Positions 26,219 to 34,771 of a stretch of DNA of 64,000 nucleotides are shown here, piece after piece (position 1 is the stretch's first letter; each line of letters opens with the position of its first letter). The translations under genes were made by a program, and so were the position numbers. The DNA comes from Silanimonas lenta DSM 16282 (lineage in GTDB: Bacteria > Pseudomonadota > Gammaproteobacteria > Xanthomonadales > Xanthomonadaceae): NCBI RefSeq assembly GCF_000429065.1, contig NZ_AUBD01000005.1:1-64000 (forward strand). The letters are read 5' to 3'. Below the pieces are notes generated by a model. It made no database searches, was not told the origin of the DNA, and worked only from the letters and a program-made list of their open reading frames with translations.

Positions 26219-27307
26219 TCAGCGCCGCGCGAACACCGTGATCTCCTCGCGGTCGTGGTAGAGCTGGCGCGCCCGCAGGGCCTTCAGCTCGCCGGCCTCG
26301 GCGCGGAACAGGTCGAGGCAGTACCGGGTTTCCTCCCAGCGCTTCTTCATCGGCAGCTTGAGATTGAAGACGGCGTTGCGGCACCAGCCTTCGCGGAACC
26401 ACTGCGCCATGCGCCCGGCCACCCGGCGTGGCTGCTCCACCATGTCGCAGACCATCCAGTCCAGCGGACGGGCGGGCTGCCAGCGGAAGCCGTCGGCGCG
26501 CAGGTGCTCCACCTGTGGGTGGCCGAGCACCGGCTCCTTCAGCGGGCCGTTGTCGACCGCGCTGACCCGCAGGCCGGCGCGCACCAGCACCCAGGTCCAG
26601 CCGCCGGGAGCGGCGCCGAGATCGGCGGCGCGCATGCCTTCGCGCAGCAGCTGAGTACGCTCCTCGGCGGTGAGCAGGGTGTGGATCGCCTCGTCCAGCT
26701 TGGCCGCGCTGCGGCTGGGGGCGTGGGGGGGCTGGCGCAGGCGCGGGATGCCGCCGGGCCAGGGGCTGCGGTCGCCGGGGCGTGAGCTGGCAAGGTCGAG
26801 CGCAGTGCCCGAATGCAGCAGCACGTGCAGCCGCGGCTTCCGTGCATCGTCGGAGGCGGCGAGCCAGCCGGCCTTGCGCAGGGCCGGGCGCAGGGCATTG
26901 CCGAAGCCCCGCGCCAGCCCGGCGAGCGCGCGGCCCGCGTCGCTGTCGCTGTGCTCGACCACCAGTTCGCCGAAATGGGCGCCGCCCGGGGCGGCCACGA
27001 CCGCTTCGCGCACGGTGTCGAGTGCCTCGAGCAGCGGGCTGATGCGGTCGCCCGGATCGAGGCCCTCGAGGCGGGCAAGGCCGAGCAGCTTCTGGCGGGC
27101 GAAGATCAGTCCATCGAAGGGCAGGGCGGCATCGAGGGCGGCCGCCTCGGGCGAGACGAAGCGCACGAGGCCGCTGCCGCGCTCGGTCATGGCATGGCCC
27201 CAGTGGCCGGCCGCGGCGGCGCGGTGGCCGAACTCGGCGGCCAGCTCCGGCTCGAAGCCGGGGCGCACCAGGCCCAGCAGGGCGGGCTCGATGCGGGTCC
27301 GCGCCAT
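26219..27307 (-). CDS. rlmM: 23S rRNA 2'-O-methyltransferase RlmM
   Basis: RlmM methylates the ribose of C2498 in the peptidyl-transferase region of 23S rRNA. The 362-residue protein has a THUMP-containing N-terminal half and a RrmJ/FtsJ-like SAM domain with DLGAAPGGWTWVLVRAGLRVSAVDNG, WMVCDMVEQP and the lysine segment FNLKLPMKKRWEE. It is the last gene of the reverse glnS-lipoprotein-deaminase-rlmM run, 11 bases after the deaminase. Confidence 0.93.
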   Translation of the reverse strand: MARTRIEPALLGLVRPGFEPELAAEFGHRAAAAGHWGHAMTERGSGLVRFVSPEAAALDAALPFDGLIFARQKLLGLARLEGLDPGDRISPLLEALDTVREAVVAAPGGAHFGELVVEHSDSDAGRALAGLARGFGNALRPALRKAGWLAASDDARKPRLHVLLHSGTALDLASSRPGDRSPWPGGIPRLRQPPHAPSRSAAKLDEAIHTLLTAEERTQLLREGMRAADLGAAPGGWTWVLVRAGLRVSAVDNGPLKEPVLGHPQVEHLRADGFRWQPARPLDWMVCDMVEQPRRVAGRMAQWFREGWCRNAVFNLKLPMKKRWEETRYCLDLFRAEAGELKALRARQLYHDREEITVFARR

Positions 27308-27318
27308 TGCCGCGCAGT

Positions 27319-27876
27319 TCAGTAGACCACGCCGCCGCGGGCATACTCGGCGAGCACGGCGCGGGCCTCGTCACGGCGCAGGTCGGTGATCACCTCGATG
27401 CCGCGCTTCACGAGCTCGCCGCGCCAGTCGGCCGGCAGCGGGCCCTCGTCGAAGCCGGCCAGCGACTCCACGTCTTCGGCGCGGGCGCCGATCAGCAGGC
27501 GGTCGATGCCGGCCCAGACGCTGGCCCCGTAGCACATGCAGCAGGGCTGGGAGGAGGTGGCGAGGGTGACCGGGCCGCCCGCGGCGTTCAGCCGGTACTG
27601 CTGCAGGCGTTGCTGGCTGGTGGCGAAGGCCATCATCTCGGCATGGGCGATGGAGCTGCTGTGCGGCACCACCCGGTTCACGCCCACGCCAAGCAGCCGG
27701 CCTTCGGCGTTGAACAGGGCAGCGCCGAAGGGGCCGCCGCTGCCATGCCGCACGTTGAGTGCCGAGAGCCGGATCGCCAGCGCCATCTTGGCGTCGTCGT
27801 CGCGGTAGTCGGCGGCCGGGTCCACGGCCTCGTGCACCCAGGCCGGCAGGGTGAGGTGCACCTGGGCGTAGAGCAT
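27319..27876 (-). CDS. CDA-fold nucleoside/purine deaminase
   Basis: The 185-residue protein has the zinc-deaminase motifs: HAEMMAF (zinc His and catalytic Glu) and SSQPCCMCYGAS (PCxxC zinc ligands), with GGPFGAALF and VNRVVPHSSSIAHAE between them. This layout is closest to guanine deaminase and tRNA-type deaminases; substrate is undetermined. It starts on TGATG shared with the lipoprotein gene and has an extended N-terminus (LPAWVHEAVDPAADYRDDDAK). Confidence 0.87.
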   Translation of the reverse strand: MLYAQVHLTLPAWVHEAVDPAADYRDDDAKMALAIRLSALNVRHGSGGPFGAALFNAEGRLLGVGVNRVVPHSSSIAHAEMMAFATSQQRLQQYRLNAAGGPVTLATSSQPCCMCYGASVWAGIDRLLIGARAEDVESLAGFDEGPLPADWRGELVKRGIEVITDLRRDEARAVLAEYARGGVVY

Positions 27877-28319
27877 CAGCGCAGCACCTCGCCGCCTTCG
27901 GCAGGCGCGGCGGCGCAGCGGCCCTGCACGCACTGGCAGGCGGCGATCTCGGGGAAGCCGCAGACCGCCATCCGGCCCTGTTTCTCGCACTCGGCCTTCA
28001 CCTGCTCGGGGAAGGTGGGGCTGTCCTTGTTCACGCAGGCCGGGTAGTAGCCGCAGCAGTTGCCCACGTCCTTCACCGCGCAGTCGGCGTCGGTGCGGCA
28101 GGTGTAATCCACCTCGCCGGCCGCGGCGGCGCCCACCGGATCCGGCCGCAGCAGGGGCTCGCCCGGGGCATCGCCGGACGCGGCGCGTTCCGCCGCGGCT
28201 GCCGGCGGCACGGCATTCCCGCTGGACTGCGCGGCGCCGCAGGCGGTGAGGGCGGCCAGGGCGAACAGCAGCGCCCAGGGGACCAGGAGACGAGCGAGCG
28301 ATCGGGTGGAAGCGTGCAT
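27876..28319 (-). CDS. Cysteine-rich lipoprotein, function unknown
   Basis: The 147-residue protein has a lipoprotein signal (LLVPWALLFALAALTAC, lipobox LTAC), an Ala/Pro-rich linker, and then a compact domain with about ten cysteines, including CRTDADCAVKDVGNCCGYYPAC and CQCVQGRC. The spacing suggests several disulfides and a small secreted, protease-inhibitor-like or metal-binding fold. No family is recognised. Being between glnS (29 bases) and the deaminase (overlap) gives no functional clue. Confidence 0.78.
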   Translation of the reverse strand: MHASTRSLARLLVPWALLFALAALTACGAAQSSGNAVPPAAAAERAASGDAPGEPLLRPDPVGAAAAGEVDYTCRTDADCAVKDVGNCCGYYPACVNKDSPTFPEQVKAECEKQGRMAVCGFPEIAACQCVQGRCAAAPAEGGEVLR

Positions 28320-28348
28320 GGCGGGCCCGGCAGGGGGGGAGAGGGGGG

Positions 28349-30097
28349 TCAGGCCGGCTTCCCGGCCCAGCTGTCGCGCAGCGTGACGGTGCGGTTGAAC
28401 ACCGGGCGCTCCGGGCGGTGGTCGTGGCGGTCGGCGGTGAAATAGCCCAGGCGCTCGAACTGCACCGTGGCCTCGTTGCCGAGGGCCGCGGCGGCGGGTT
28501 CGACGAAACCCTGCACCACGCGGATCGAGTCCGGGTTGAGGTGGTCGCGGTAGGTCTTGCCCTCGCTGTCCTCGTCCGGGTTCTCCACCGAGAACAGGCG
28601 GTCGTAGAGGCGGATCTCCGCCGGCACGCCGGCCTCGGCGCAGACCCAGTGGATGGTGCCCTTCACTTTGCGGTTGGCGCCTTCCCGACCGGGGCGGCTT
28701 TCGGGGTCGAGCGTGCAGCGCAGTTCGACGACGGCAGCGCCGTTCTTCACCACTTCCTCGCACTTCAGGATGCCGGCGCCGCGCAGCCGTACCTCGCCGC
28801 CGGGCACGAGTCGATGGAAGCCCTTCACCGGCGTTTCCATGAAGTCCTCGCGCTCGATCCAGAGCGTGCGCGAGAACGGCACCTCGCGTTCGCCCTTCGC
28901 CGCGTCCTTCGGATGGTTGGCAAAGCGCAGGGTCTCGCGATGGCCCTCGGCCAGGTTGGTGATGGTGACCTTCAGCGGCTCGACCACCGCCATCCGGCGC
29001 TCGGCCTTCGCATCGAGCACGTCGCGGATGCAGCCCTCGAACACCGAGAAGTCGATCACCGAGTTCTGCTTGGAGATGCCCACGCGCTCGGCGAACAGGT
29101 GCAGGGCCTCGGGCGGCACGCCGCGACGGCGGATGCCCTGCAGGGTGGGCATGCGCGGGTCGTCCCAGCCGGCCACCAGCTTCTCGTTCACGAGGGCGAG
29201 CAGCTTGCGCTTGCTCATCACCGTGTAATTGATGTTGAGGCGCGAGAACTCGATCTGCCGAGGCCTTGCGGCTTCGTTCGGCAGGCCCCGGTCGGTGAGC
29301 GGCTTCAGCAGTTCGGGGCGTTCGTGCAGGCGCACGTTGTCGACCACCCAGTCGTAGAGGGGGCGGTGGTCCTCGAACTCCAGGGTGCACAGCGAGTGGG
29401 TGATGCCCTCGATGGCATCGGAGAGCGCGTGCGCGTAGTCGTACATCGGATAGATGCACCACGCCTTGCCCGTGTTCTGGTGCGGCAGGTGCTTGATCCG
29501 GTACAGCGCCGGGTCGCGCAGGTTGATGTTGCCCGAGGCCATGTCGATCTTCGCCCGCAGGGTGCAGGCTCCATCGGGGAACTCGCCGGCGCGCATGCGG
29601 CGGAAGAGATCAAGGTTCTCCTCCACGCTGCGGCCGCGGAACGGCGATTCGCGCCCGGGCTCGGTGAGGGTGCCGCGGTACTGGCGCACCTCCTCGGCCG
29701 AGAGATCGCAGACGAAGGCCTTGCCCTCGCGGATGAGCTGCTCGGCGGCGAGGTAGAGCACCTCGAAGTAGTCGGAGGCATGGCGCAGCTCGTGCCACTC
29801 GAAGCCCAGCCAGCGCACGTCCTCCTTGATGGCCTCGACGTACTCCACGTCCTCCTTCTCGGGGTTGGTGTCGTCGAAGCGCAGGTTGCAGTGCCCGCCG
29901 AACTCGGCGGCGATGCCGAAGTTGAGGCAGATGCTCTTCGAATGCCCGAGATGCAGGTAGCCGTTGGGCTCGGGCGGAAAGCGGGTATTGATGTGCGTGT
30001 GCTTCCCGCTGGCGAGGTCCTCGCGGACGATGTTGCGGATGAAGTCGCTGCGCGCCGGGACGGATTCGCCCGCAGCCGGGGTGGAAGGTTCGCTCAT
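28349..30097 (-). CDS. glnS: Glutaminyl-tRNA synthetase
   Basis: GlnRS charges tRNA(Gln) directly. The 582-residue class I synthetase has [16 protein letters not shown] (HIGH as HLGH), [18 protein letters not shown], the [13 protein letters not shown] region and the KMSKS-type loop VMSKRKL, followed by two C-terminal beta-barrel anticodon-binding domains. The start [13 protein letters not shown] at 30097 gives normal length. It heads a four-gene reverse run. Confidence 0.96.
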   Translation of the reverse strand: MSEPSTPAAGESVPARSDFIRNIVREDLASGKHTHINTRFPPEPNGYLHLGHSKSICLNFGIAAEFGGHCNLRFDDTNPEKEDVEYVEAIKEDVRWLGFEWHELRHASDYFEVLYLAAEQLIREGKAFVCDLSAEEVRQYRGTLTEPGRESPFRGRSVEENLDLFRRMRAGEFPDGACTLRAKIDMASGNINLRDPALYRIKHLPHQNTGKAWCIYPMYDYAHALSDAIEGITHSLCTLEFEDHRPLYDWVVDNVRLHERPELLKPLTDRGLPNEAARPRQIEFSRLNINYTVMSKRKLLALVNEKLVAGWDDPRMPTLQGIRRRGVPPEALHLFAERVGISKQNSVIDFSVFEGCIRDVLDAKAERRMAVVEPLKVTITNLAEGHRETLRFANHPKDAAKGEREVPFSRTLWIEREDFMETPVKGFHRLVPGGEVRLRGAGILKCEEVVKNGAAVVELRCTLDPESRPGREGANRKVKGTIHWVCAEAGVPAEIRLYDRLFSVENPDEDSEGKTYRDHLNPDSIRVVQGFVEPAAAALGNEATVQFERLGYFTADRHDHRPERPVFNRTVTLRDSWAGKPA

Positions 30098-30213
30098 GGA
30101 GGCAACGCGGTCTCGGAGGAGGGATGCGCGGCAGGGCCGGGCAGGGGGCAGAAGTGTAGCGTGCGGGCGGGCCGGGGCAGGGTCGCCCACGCCCGGAGCC
30201 GGCGGCGAGCTTC

Positions 30214-30233
30214 GTCAAACGCCGTCAAACGCC
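30214..30233 (+). repeat. Perfect 10-bp tandem repeat ahead of the receptor-like gene
   Basis: GTCAAACGCC occurs twice head-to-tail, directly upstream of a weak -10-like TAGAGT at 30245-30250. A repeat period of one helical turn is what a dimeric regulator or activator would contact. It lies in the 168-base divergent gap between glnS and the gene at 30266. Binding is conjecture. Confidence 0.5.
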
Positions 30234-30265
30234 ACCCGCTTGGGCTAGAGTGGAGGGCCGCCAGG

Positions 30266-32494
30266 ATGGCCGACCCCGGGCTTCGCATGCACCTGCGCCT
30301 CACCACCATTGCGCTCGCCGCCCTCGCCCTGCTGCTGCTCGCGGCCGTGGCGGTAGCCCCGGCCACCCGCGTGGATCTGGCCCGCAGCAGCCTGCCCCTG
30401 CAGGTGGCGCATACCGCGGCACCGCCCGCCGTGCCGCTCGCCGACATCCTCGTCGGCCGTTACCAGCCCGGCTTCTATCCGGCACTGGAGGGCGTGGTGC
30501 GGGCCAGCCCGCGGCCCGACCGGGTGGTATGGCTGCGGCTGCGCGCCGAGTTCCCGTCGCCTGCCGAGGGTGTGCGCTGGTATGTGCGGCTCGAGCGCGC
30601 CGCCATCGACCGGGTGGCGGTGCTGCTGCCCTCCGCGCCCGGGGTGGAGGTGGCCGAGAGCCGCTATTTCCGGCTCGGCGAGTGGGATGCCCGCTGGCCG
30701 GACGGCTTCGTGATGCCCCTGCCCCCGGGCCTTGCCGGGCCACAGGCGGTCTACCTGCGGGTGGAGGGCAGCGCCGATGCCGACCTCCGGCCGCAGCTGA
30801 TCGATGGCAGCGTGCTGGCCGAGCGCGAAGCAGCGTCGCAGCGCCTGTTCCTGCTGGTGTACGGCGTGCTCGTGGCGGCCTTCCTGCTCAGCTTCGCCCC
30901 GCCGCTCAGGCGGGCCGGCGCCGGCGGCCTTGGCATGGCCCTGCTCAGCCTGGCCTCCCTGCTGGTGGTGGCCCTGGTGAACGACCAGCTGCCGCCGCCC
31001 CTGCGCGCCCTGCTCGAGCCCTGGCTGGTGGGCGGCGGAGCGGTGTATGCGGCCACCCTCCTGCTCGCCGGCCTGCTGCTGGTGGTGGTGCGCCGCCAGT
31101 CCGGCCTGAAGGCGGTGTCGGGCACCCTGGCGACCTGGTACCTGCGCATCGGCCTCGTCCTGGTGGCGGTGGCTGGTCTTTGCGTGCAGGTGCCGCGCGA
31201 GTACACCGATCTCCTGCGCCGGGTGGCCGAGCTGGTGTGGTCGCAGGCCTGGCTGCTGGTACTGGTGGCTTTCGCCCTCGACCGGCGACGCCTGCGCTGG
31301 CTGCCCACCCTGCTCATGCTGCTGCTGATCGCAGCGCTGGTGGTGCGCGCCCTGGCGGCGAGTGGCCTGGTGCCGCCCTCGGCCCTCGCGCTCTATGGCT
31401 ACCAGCTGCTGATCGCCGTGTTCCTGCTTTCGATGGTGCTGCTGCCCTGGCTGCGCGGCCTGCCGGTGGAGGCGCCGAAAGCTCCCGCCCCGCCGCCCGA
31501 GGTGCCCGAGCCGCAGCGCTGGGCGATGGCGGAGGCGAGGATGGTGTCGGCCATCGACGGCGCCCTGCGCTATGGCGGAGGCGCCGAGGCCGAGTGGGTG
31601 GTGGCGCGCCGCCTGATCGAGACGCTCAAGGGCCTGCTCGGCGCGGAATCGGTGGCCGTGGCCACGAGCCAGCTGCATGGGGGCGACGAGGTGCTGGCCG
31701 AGCCGGCGGCCAAGGCCTCGGCCTACACCCTGCTGCTCGGCGAGCGCGCCCGGGTGCTGCGTTCGCTGCTGCGCCTCGGCACGCCGCAGCAGCTGGTGCT
31801 TCCCCTCGGCATCGAGGGGCCGAGCCAGGTGGCGATGGTGCCCTACCACCTCGGCCCCAGCAGCTGGACCGCGGTATTCGTCGAGCGCCGCGGCAAGGGC
31901 TTCGAGCCCGGTGAGCTGCTGCGCATCGAGGCCCTGGTGGCGGCGGCGCGCACGGTGGCGGCCAGTGCCCTGGAGGCGCGCGAGGCCGCGCGGCGCGCCG
32001 ATCTCGACCCGACCCTCGCCGTGCTGAACGCCGAGGCCCTGCAGCGCGAGCTGCGCCAGGCCTTCGAGCGCTGCCGTGATGCCGGCGAGCCGATCGCCCT
32101 GCTGCGCGTGCCGCTGGCTGGCGAGGGCGGCTTCGACACCCGGGCCCGGACTTTCCTGCTCGCCATGGAGGCGCTGGACGGCCTGCCGCCGCACTTGCTC
32201 GGCCGCCCCGGGCCCGACGAGCTCTGGGTGGTGCTGCCCGGCAGCGATGTGCCGGCGGCGCGCGGCTTCGCCGAGGCCCTGCACCGCCTGCTCTCGCCCC
32301 CGGAACCGCCGCCCTCGGGCCTGCTGCCCGCCGGCCAGCGGCCGATGGTGGCGGAGTGGATCATCGGCATCGGCGCCATCGCCCCCGGCGAGCGGGTGCC
32401 GCGGCCGATGATCGAGCGCGCCGGGGAAGCCATTGGTCGTGCCCGCGTGCCCGGAGCCCCGGCGGTGCAGGCCGCGGTGCCGATCGAGCACTGA
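30266..32494 (+). CDS. 7TM receptor-like signalling protein with degenerate GGDEF domain
   Basis: The 742-residue protein has an N-terminal membrane anchor/signal (about residues 8-30), a periplasmic beta-rich domain (about residues 40-190) resembling 7TMR-DISM extracellular domains, about seven membrane helices (residues 195-405), a cytosolic region that may be GAF-like (about residues 440-575), and a C-terminal GGDEF-like domain. Where GGDEF is expected the protein has GRPGPDELWVV, so cyclase activity is unlikely. The start at 30266 has GGAGGG 8 bases upstream; a second ATG at 30287 is possible. Ligand and output are unknown. Confidence 0.72.
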   Translation: MADPGLRMHLRLTTIALAALALLLLAAVAVAPATRVDLARSSLPLQVAHTAAPPAVPLADILVGRYQPGFYPALEGVVRASPRPDRVVWLRLRAEFPSPAEGVRWYVRLERAAIDRVAVLLPSAPGVEVAESRYFRLGEWDARWPDGFVMPLPPGLAGPQAVYLRVEGSADADLRPQLIDGSVLAEREAASQRLFLLVYGVLVAAFLLSFAPPLRRAGAGGLGMALLSLASLLVVALVNDQLPPPLRALLEPWLVGGGAVYAATLLLAGLLLVVVRRQSGLKAVSGTLATWYLRIGLVLVAVAGLCVQVPREYTDLLRRVAELVWSQAWLLVLVAFALDRRRLRWLPTLLMLLLIAALVVRALAASGLVPPSALALYGYQLLIAVFLLSMVLLPWLRGLPVEAPKAPAPPPEVPEPQRWAMAEARMVSAIDGALRYGGGAEAEWVVARRLIETLKGLLGAESVAVATSQLHGGDEVLAEPAAKASAYTLLLGERARVLRSLLRLGTPQQLVLPLGIEGPSQVAMVPYHLGPSSWTAVFVERRGKGFEPGELLRIEALVAAARTVAASALEAREAARRADLDPTLAVLNAEALQRELRQAFERCRDAGEPIALLRVPLAGEGGFDTRARTFLLAMEALDGLPPHLLGRPGPDELWVVLPGSDVPAARGFAEALHRLLSPPEPPPSGLLPAGQRPMVAEWIIGIGAIAPGERVPRPMIERAGEAIGRARVPGAPAVQAAVPIEH

Positions 32495-32545
32495 AGCCGC
32501 CGTTTCCGCCCTACCATCCGCATTCCCCGGTTCTCCGCTCCCTGC

Positions 32546-33187
32546 ATGCGCCTCGTCATCGGCAACAAGAACTACTCCTCCTGGTCGCTCCGGCCCTGGC
32601 TGCTGATGCGGCAGTTCGGCCTTCCCTTCGAGGAACGGCTGCTGCCGCTCGATACCCCGGAATTCCGCGAGCGCATACCGGCGCTCTCGCCCTCCGGCCG
32701 GGTGCCGGTGCTGCACGACGGCGGACGGGTCATCTGGGATTCGCTGGCGATCTGCGAGTACGTGAACGAGGTGCATCTCGGCGGGCGCGGCTGGCCGGCT
32801 GATCCGGGACGCCGGGCGCTGGCGCGCAGCGCCGCCGCGGAGATGCATTCCGGCTTCGCCGCCCTGCGCGCGCAGCTGCCGATGAACTGCCGGCGCCAGC
32901 CCTCGGGGCGGTGCTGGGACGCCGCCGCCGAGGCCGACATCCGGCGCGTGCAGGCGCTCTGGGCCGACCTGCGCCGCGAGGCCGGGGAGGGGCCCTTCCT
33001 GCTCGGCGACTTCGGCATCGTCGATGCCATGTTCGCCCCGGTGGTGATCCGTTTCCGCAGCTATGGCGTGCCGCTCTCGGCCACCGCGGCCGCCTGGTGC
33101 GAGACCATGGCGGCCCTGCCGGCGATGCAGGCGTGGATCGAGGCCGGCGTGCGCGAGCCCTGGCGCGTGGGCGCGGATGAGCGCTGA
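32546..33187 (+). CDS. Glutathione S-transferase family protein
   Basis: The 213-residue protein has a thioredoxin-like N-terminal domain (LVIGNKNYSSWSLRPWLLMRQFGLPFEE) with the Ser-rich NYSSWSLRPW active-site loop typical of YfcF-like GSTs, SGRVPVLHDGGRVIWDSLAICEY for glutathione binding, and a helical C-terminal domain. Substrate is unknown; related enzymes act on organic peroxides. Its 3' end overlaps the DMT transporter start by 11 bases. Confidence 0.87.
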   Translation: MRLVIGNKNYSSWSLRPWLLMRQFGLPFEERLLPLDTPEFRERIPALSPSGRVPVLHDGGRVIWDSLAICEYVNEVHLGGRGWPADPGRRALARSAAAEMHSGFAALRAQLPMNCRRQPSGRCWDAAAEADIRRVQALWADLRREAGEGPFLLGDFGIVDAMFAPVVIRFRSYGVPLSATAAAWCETMAALPAMQAWIEAGVREPWRVGADER

Positions 33188-34082
33188 CCGCGCCGCCCTG
33201 CTGGCCATGGCCGGCGGCGCCAGCCTGATCAGCCTCACCGGCATCCTCGTCCGCTACGCCCAGGTGCCGCCCACCGTGGCCGGCTTCTGGCGCATGGCCT
33301 TCGGCGGCCTGATGCTGCTCGGCCTGCTGCTCGCCATGGGGCGCTGGCGCCCCCTGCCGCGGCGGGCCTGGGCCTTCTGCCTCTGGCCGGCGCTCGCCTT
33401 CGCCGCCGACCTCTGGCTCTGGCACCGCAGCATCCATGCCATCGGCCCGGGGCTTGCCACCCTGCTGGCCAATACCCAGGTGTTCTTCATGGTGGCCGCC
33501 GGCGCGCTGTTCTTCGGCGAGCGCCTCTACGGGCGCTTCCTCGCCGGCGTGCTGCTGGCCTTCGGCGGCCTCGTGCTGATCCTCGGCGAGGGCTGGGCGG
33601 CGCTGTCGGCGGCGTCCAAGGCGGGGGTCTGGTTCGGGCTTGCCACCGGGCTTGCCTACGCCGCCTACAACCTCGGCCTGAAGCGGGCGCAGCGCGAGGC
33701 GCCCCTGGCCGCCGAGCCGGTGCTGGTGGTCTCCAGCCTGCAGTGCGCGGGTCTGCTCGGCCTCGCGGGGCTGGCCGAGGGCGCCTCTTTCGCCATCCCC
33801 GACGGTCGCAGCCTCGCCGCCCTGCTGGCCCTCGGCCTGATCGGCCAGTGCCTCGGCTGGGTGCTGATCGGCCGCGCCCTGCCGCGCCTGCCGGTGGCCT
33901 CGGTGGGCCTGCTGCTGCTCTTGCAGCCGCTGCTCGCCTTCGTGCTCGACGTGCTGTTGTTCGCCCGCCCCACCGCCGTGCATGAGTGGATCGGGGTGGC
34001 GATGTCGCTCTCGGGCATCTTCCTCGCCGGCCTGCGGCCGGCCGCCGCGCCTCAGGGCAGCGTGGCCACCTCGCAGACATAG
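33177..34082 (+). CDS. DMT-superfamily EamA transporter
   Basis: The 301-residue protein has about ten membrane helices arranged as two EamA repeats (about residues 7-137 and 147-290). Conserved features are RYAQVPPTVAGFWRMAFGGLML near the N-terminus and ANTQVFFMVAAGALFFGERL at the end of repeat one. EamA proteins usually export metabolites or amino acids, but the cargo is not predictable. It overlaps the GST gene at its start and, convergently, the gene at 34052-34771 by 31 bases. Confidence 0.87.
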   Translation: MSADRAALLAMAGGASLISLTGILVRYAQVPPTVAGFWRMAFGGLMLLGLLLAMGRWRPLPRRAWAFCLWPALAFAADLWLWHRSIHAIGPGLATLLANTQVFFMVAAGALFFGERLYGRFLAGVLLAFGGLVLILGEGWAALSAASKAGVWFGLATGLAYAAYNLGLKRAQREAPLAAEPVLVVSSLQCAGLLGLAGLAEGASFAIPDGRSLAALLALGLIGQCLGWVLIGRALPRLPVASVGLLLLLQPLLAFVLDVLLFARPTAVHEWIGVAMSLSGIFLAGLRPAAAPQGSVATSQT

Positions 34083-34771
34083 ACGATCTCGCAGGCCCCA
34101 TCGCCGCTGTCCTCGCGGCTCAGCGAGGTGCGCCAGACGAAGCCGTCCTCGCCGTCCACGTCGACCAGCCAGCCGGCCAGCCGTACCCGCTGGCCGGCTC
34201 CGATCCGCAGCAGCGCCCGCTCCACCGCCTTATCGGCCGGGATCAGGTGCAGGTTGCTGCTGCTGCGGATGATCTCCGGCAGCGGGATGGGCGGGCCTTC
34301 CGGCCCCCAGCGGTAGTGGTACCAGCGGCCGGACTGGCGGATGGCGAGCGGGCCGTGCACGGCCGGATCGGCCATGCGGCCCCAGCCCAGGGCGAAGTCC
34401 ACCGGCGAGAGCGCGGCTCCGCGGTCGAAGCGGTAGCGCTCGGTGCCCAGCACGGTGGCCTGCACGGCGAAGGCGGCGCGCGGCGTGAGCCGATGCTGGT
34501 CGATCGGGAAGGGCGCGGGCAGGGCCCCGCCGTCCCGCTGCACGGGGGCGTCCGAGGCCGGCAGGCGGGGCAGGGCGCAGACCGCCGACGCGGCCGGAAG
34601 GCCGGCGATGCCGGGCGACGCCGTGCCGCTTTCCGGGGGCGACGGCGCCCGCTGTTCCTTCGCCTTCGACCACACCAGGGCCCCGGCCACGGCGAGCAGC
34701 AGCAGGGCGAGGGCCGCTGGGCCACGCACGAAGCCGCCCTGGGGGCGGGACAGGGCGGCGGGCGCACTCAT
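34052..34771 (-). CDS. Membrane-anchored protein of unknown function
   Basis: The 239-residue protein has one N-terminal membrane helix (about residues 17-34) after a short basic segment, a Pro/Ser-rich linker, and a globular periplasmic domain (about residues 85-239). Conspicuous segments are TPRAAFAVQATVLGTERYRFDRGA, SPVDFALGWGRMAD, WYHYRWGPEGPP and HLIPADKAVERALLRI. No catalytic motif is visible. I recall similar small proteins in Xanthomonadales but no function. Its start overlaps the oxyR stop (ATGA), so it may be co-transcribed with oxyR. Confidence 0.7.
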   Translation of the reverse strand: MSAPAALSRPQGGFVRGPAALALLLLAVAGALVWSKAKEQRAPSPPESGTASPGIAGLPAASAVCALPRLPASDAPVQRDGGALPAPFPIDQHRLTPRAAFAVQATVLGTERYRFDRGAALSPVDFALGWGRMADPAVHGPLAIRQSGRWYHYRWGPEGPPIPLPEIIRSSSNLHLIPADKAVERALLRIGAGQRVRLAGWLVDVDGEDGFVWRTSLSREDSGDGACEIVYVCEVATLP

